Assembly (NCBI GenBank): GCA_011526285.1
Contig: WTJU01000044.1
Location: 1 to 52,770 of the forward strand
Length of the DNA: 52,770 nt
Reading direction: 5' to 3'
Source: Candidatus Arcticimaribacter sp.
GTDB taxonomy: Bacteria > Bacteroidota > Bacteroidia > Flavobacteriales > Flavobacteriaceae
Shown here: one piece after another, positions 51,584-52,770 of the stretch
How the letters are laid out: the number at the start of each line of letters is the position of its first letter
Position numbering within the stretch: position 1 is the first letter of the stretch
Program-made: the position numbers and the translations under genes
The notes under the pieces: model-generated
What the model saw: the letters and a program-made list of their open reading frames with translations, nothing else
What the model was told of the DNA's origin: nothing
Databases searched by the model: none

Positions 51584-52189
51584 ATGAAAATGAACCGTTT
51601 TTTATCCCCCTTCTTGTATGTTTTAATTGCTAATCTATTGCTATTGAATTGTAGTTCTGAAGAGCCAGATCCTGTTATGGAAGAAGAGGAGGAAGAGGAG
51701 TATGTAATTACAGATCCGTTTTATGCAGACATTGATAACGACACTACGCTTGATGAATATTGGGAGATTTTTCGTCAAGACGCTATGCGATCTGGTAAAA
51801 CTGATCCTGGTTTAGATCGAAATATTTTTGTGTTCTATGGTACTGAACCCGATTTTGCATCTGGTGTAACTGCAGAGCATGCTGGTCGTGCGTACACCAT
51901 TTGTGATGATACTGACATCCGTTTTGAAATCATTCAGTCGTTTTGGGAAGATTTCACCATAGTGCAACGCCTGTATACTTTTTACCACGAAGCTGGTCAT
52001 GCCCGTTACAAGTACCGCCACCCCTGTGAATCAAATGAAATTTGTGGCGTTAACACAGAGGACCTCCCCATTATGTGGCGTTCTATCCCTCCTGGTGATA
52101 CCACCATCGAAGAATTTGTAAAGGATAAGAATAACTTTTTTGCTCGCCGTTGGGAGGGAATTCGTTATTTCAACTGCGGTACGAACTAG
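51584..52189 (+). CDS. lipoprotein with HEAGH zinc-metallopeptidase motif
   Basis: Lipobox LLLLNC, acidic run EEEEEEE, HEAGHARYKYRHPC. Start trimmed from GTG 51563 to ATG 51584 because a -7 element ends at 51563. Confidence 0.75.
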   Translation: MKMNRFLSPFLYVLIANLLLLNCSSEEPDPVMEEEEEEEYVITDPFYADIDNDTTLDEYWEIFRQDAMRSGKTDPGLDRNIFVFYGTEPDFASGVTAEHAGRAYTICDDTDIRFEIIQSFWEDFTIVQRLYTFYHEAGHARYKYRHPCESNEICGVNTEDLPIMWRSIPPGDTTIEEFVKDKNNFFARRWEGIRYFNCGTN

Positions 52190-52194
52190 ATGCA

Positions 52195-52710
52195 ATGCAC
52201 GTTTCAATTGAAAAAAGTTCACCCGCTGACATAGCAAGTATTTTTGAACTTTATAATGCGGCTGCAAATTTTCAACGATCAAAAAAAACAGTGGTTGTTT
52301 GGCCAGAATTTGAGGTTGCTTTAGTTAAGCATGAAATTGCAGAAGGTCGACAGTTTAAACTTTGCATTGGAGGTGAGTTAGCTTGTGTGTGGGCAGTTGC
52401 CTTTAGTGATCCCCAAATATGGGAAGAACGCGATAAAGACCCTTCAATTTACATCCATCGAATTGCTACTGCTCCCCGTTTTAGAGGGTTACGCTTAGTA
52501 AAACAAATTGTTGATTGGGCAAAAGAATATGCCAAAGCCAACATGAAAAAGTTTGTTCGCCTAGACACTTTGGGAGAAAACACCCGCTTGATTAACTACT
52601 ACCAAGAAATGGGTTTTTCTTTTTTGGGAATGTTTACTTTAAATGACACAAAAGGTCTGCCTCCTCATTACCATCAAGCACCCGCCTGTTTGTTTGAAAT
52701 TAAATTATAA
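52195..52710 (+). CDS. GNAT family N-acetyltransferase
   Basis: IYIHRIATAPRFRGLRLVKQIVDWAKEYAKANMKKFVRLDTLGENTRLINYYQEMGFSFLG. Start trimmed to MHVS at 52195. Confidence 0.85.
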   Translation: MHVSIEKSSPADIASIFELYNAAANFQRSKKTVVVWPEFEVALVKHEIAEGRQFKLCIGGELACVWAVAFSDPQIWEERDKDPSIYIHRIATAPRFRGLRLVKQIVDWAKEYAKANMKKFVRLDTLGENTRLINYYQEMGFSFLGMFTLNDTKGLPPHYHQAPACLFEIKL

Positions 52711-52748
52711 TATGGTTTGAATTTTGTACCTTGGTTAAAACTCAAATC

Positions 52749-52770
52749 ATGAAAAACCTCACTCCTATTT
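52749..52770 (+). CDS. start of a further gene, truncated by the window edge
   Basis: ATG AAA AAC CTC ACT CCT ATT at the window edge; only 7 codons visible. Confidence 0.35.

Overview
This is a 52.8 kb, gene-dense chromosomal window from a Bacteroidota bacterium, most likely Flavobacteriia. Support comes from TAnnTTTG-type promoters, DUF4295 and DUF5606 proteins, the rpmB-rpmG-DUF4295-ftsY order, and an OstA-like protein. About 45 CDSs are supported, mostly housekeeping: spoT/rel, fur family, purA, aroE, mazG, def, ruvX, dapD, tsaC/sua5 type, cca, ctaA/COX15, uvrB, hsp20, sucC, lysA, mnmA, yidC, pyrG, guaA, bshC, rimO, ftsY, rpmG and rpmB. I saw no rRNA, tRNA, CRISPR array, prophage or transposase, and no convincing complete new defence or biosynthetic system. 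Observations most worth follow-up: (1) a recurring TAnnTTTG -7 element 2-4 nt upstream of the start codon in five genes, predicting leaderless or near-leaderless mRNAs; (2) a codon-atypical, AT-rich orphan gene encoding a coiled-coil membrane protein downstream of uvrB; (3) four of five convergent gene pairs overlapping at their stop codons; (4) a conserved hypothetical protein with a kinase-like catalytic signature; (5) an active plus degenerate tandem amidohydrolase pair; (6) tandem DUF368 transporters; (7) an acidic-tethered lipoprotein with an HEAGH zinc-protease motif. All calls were made by eye without database searches.
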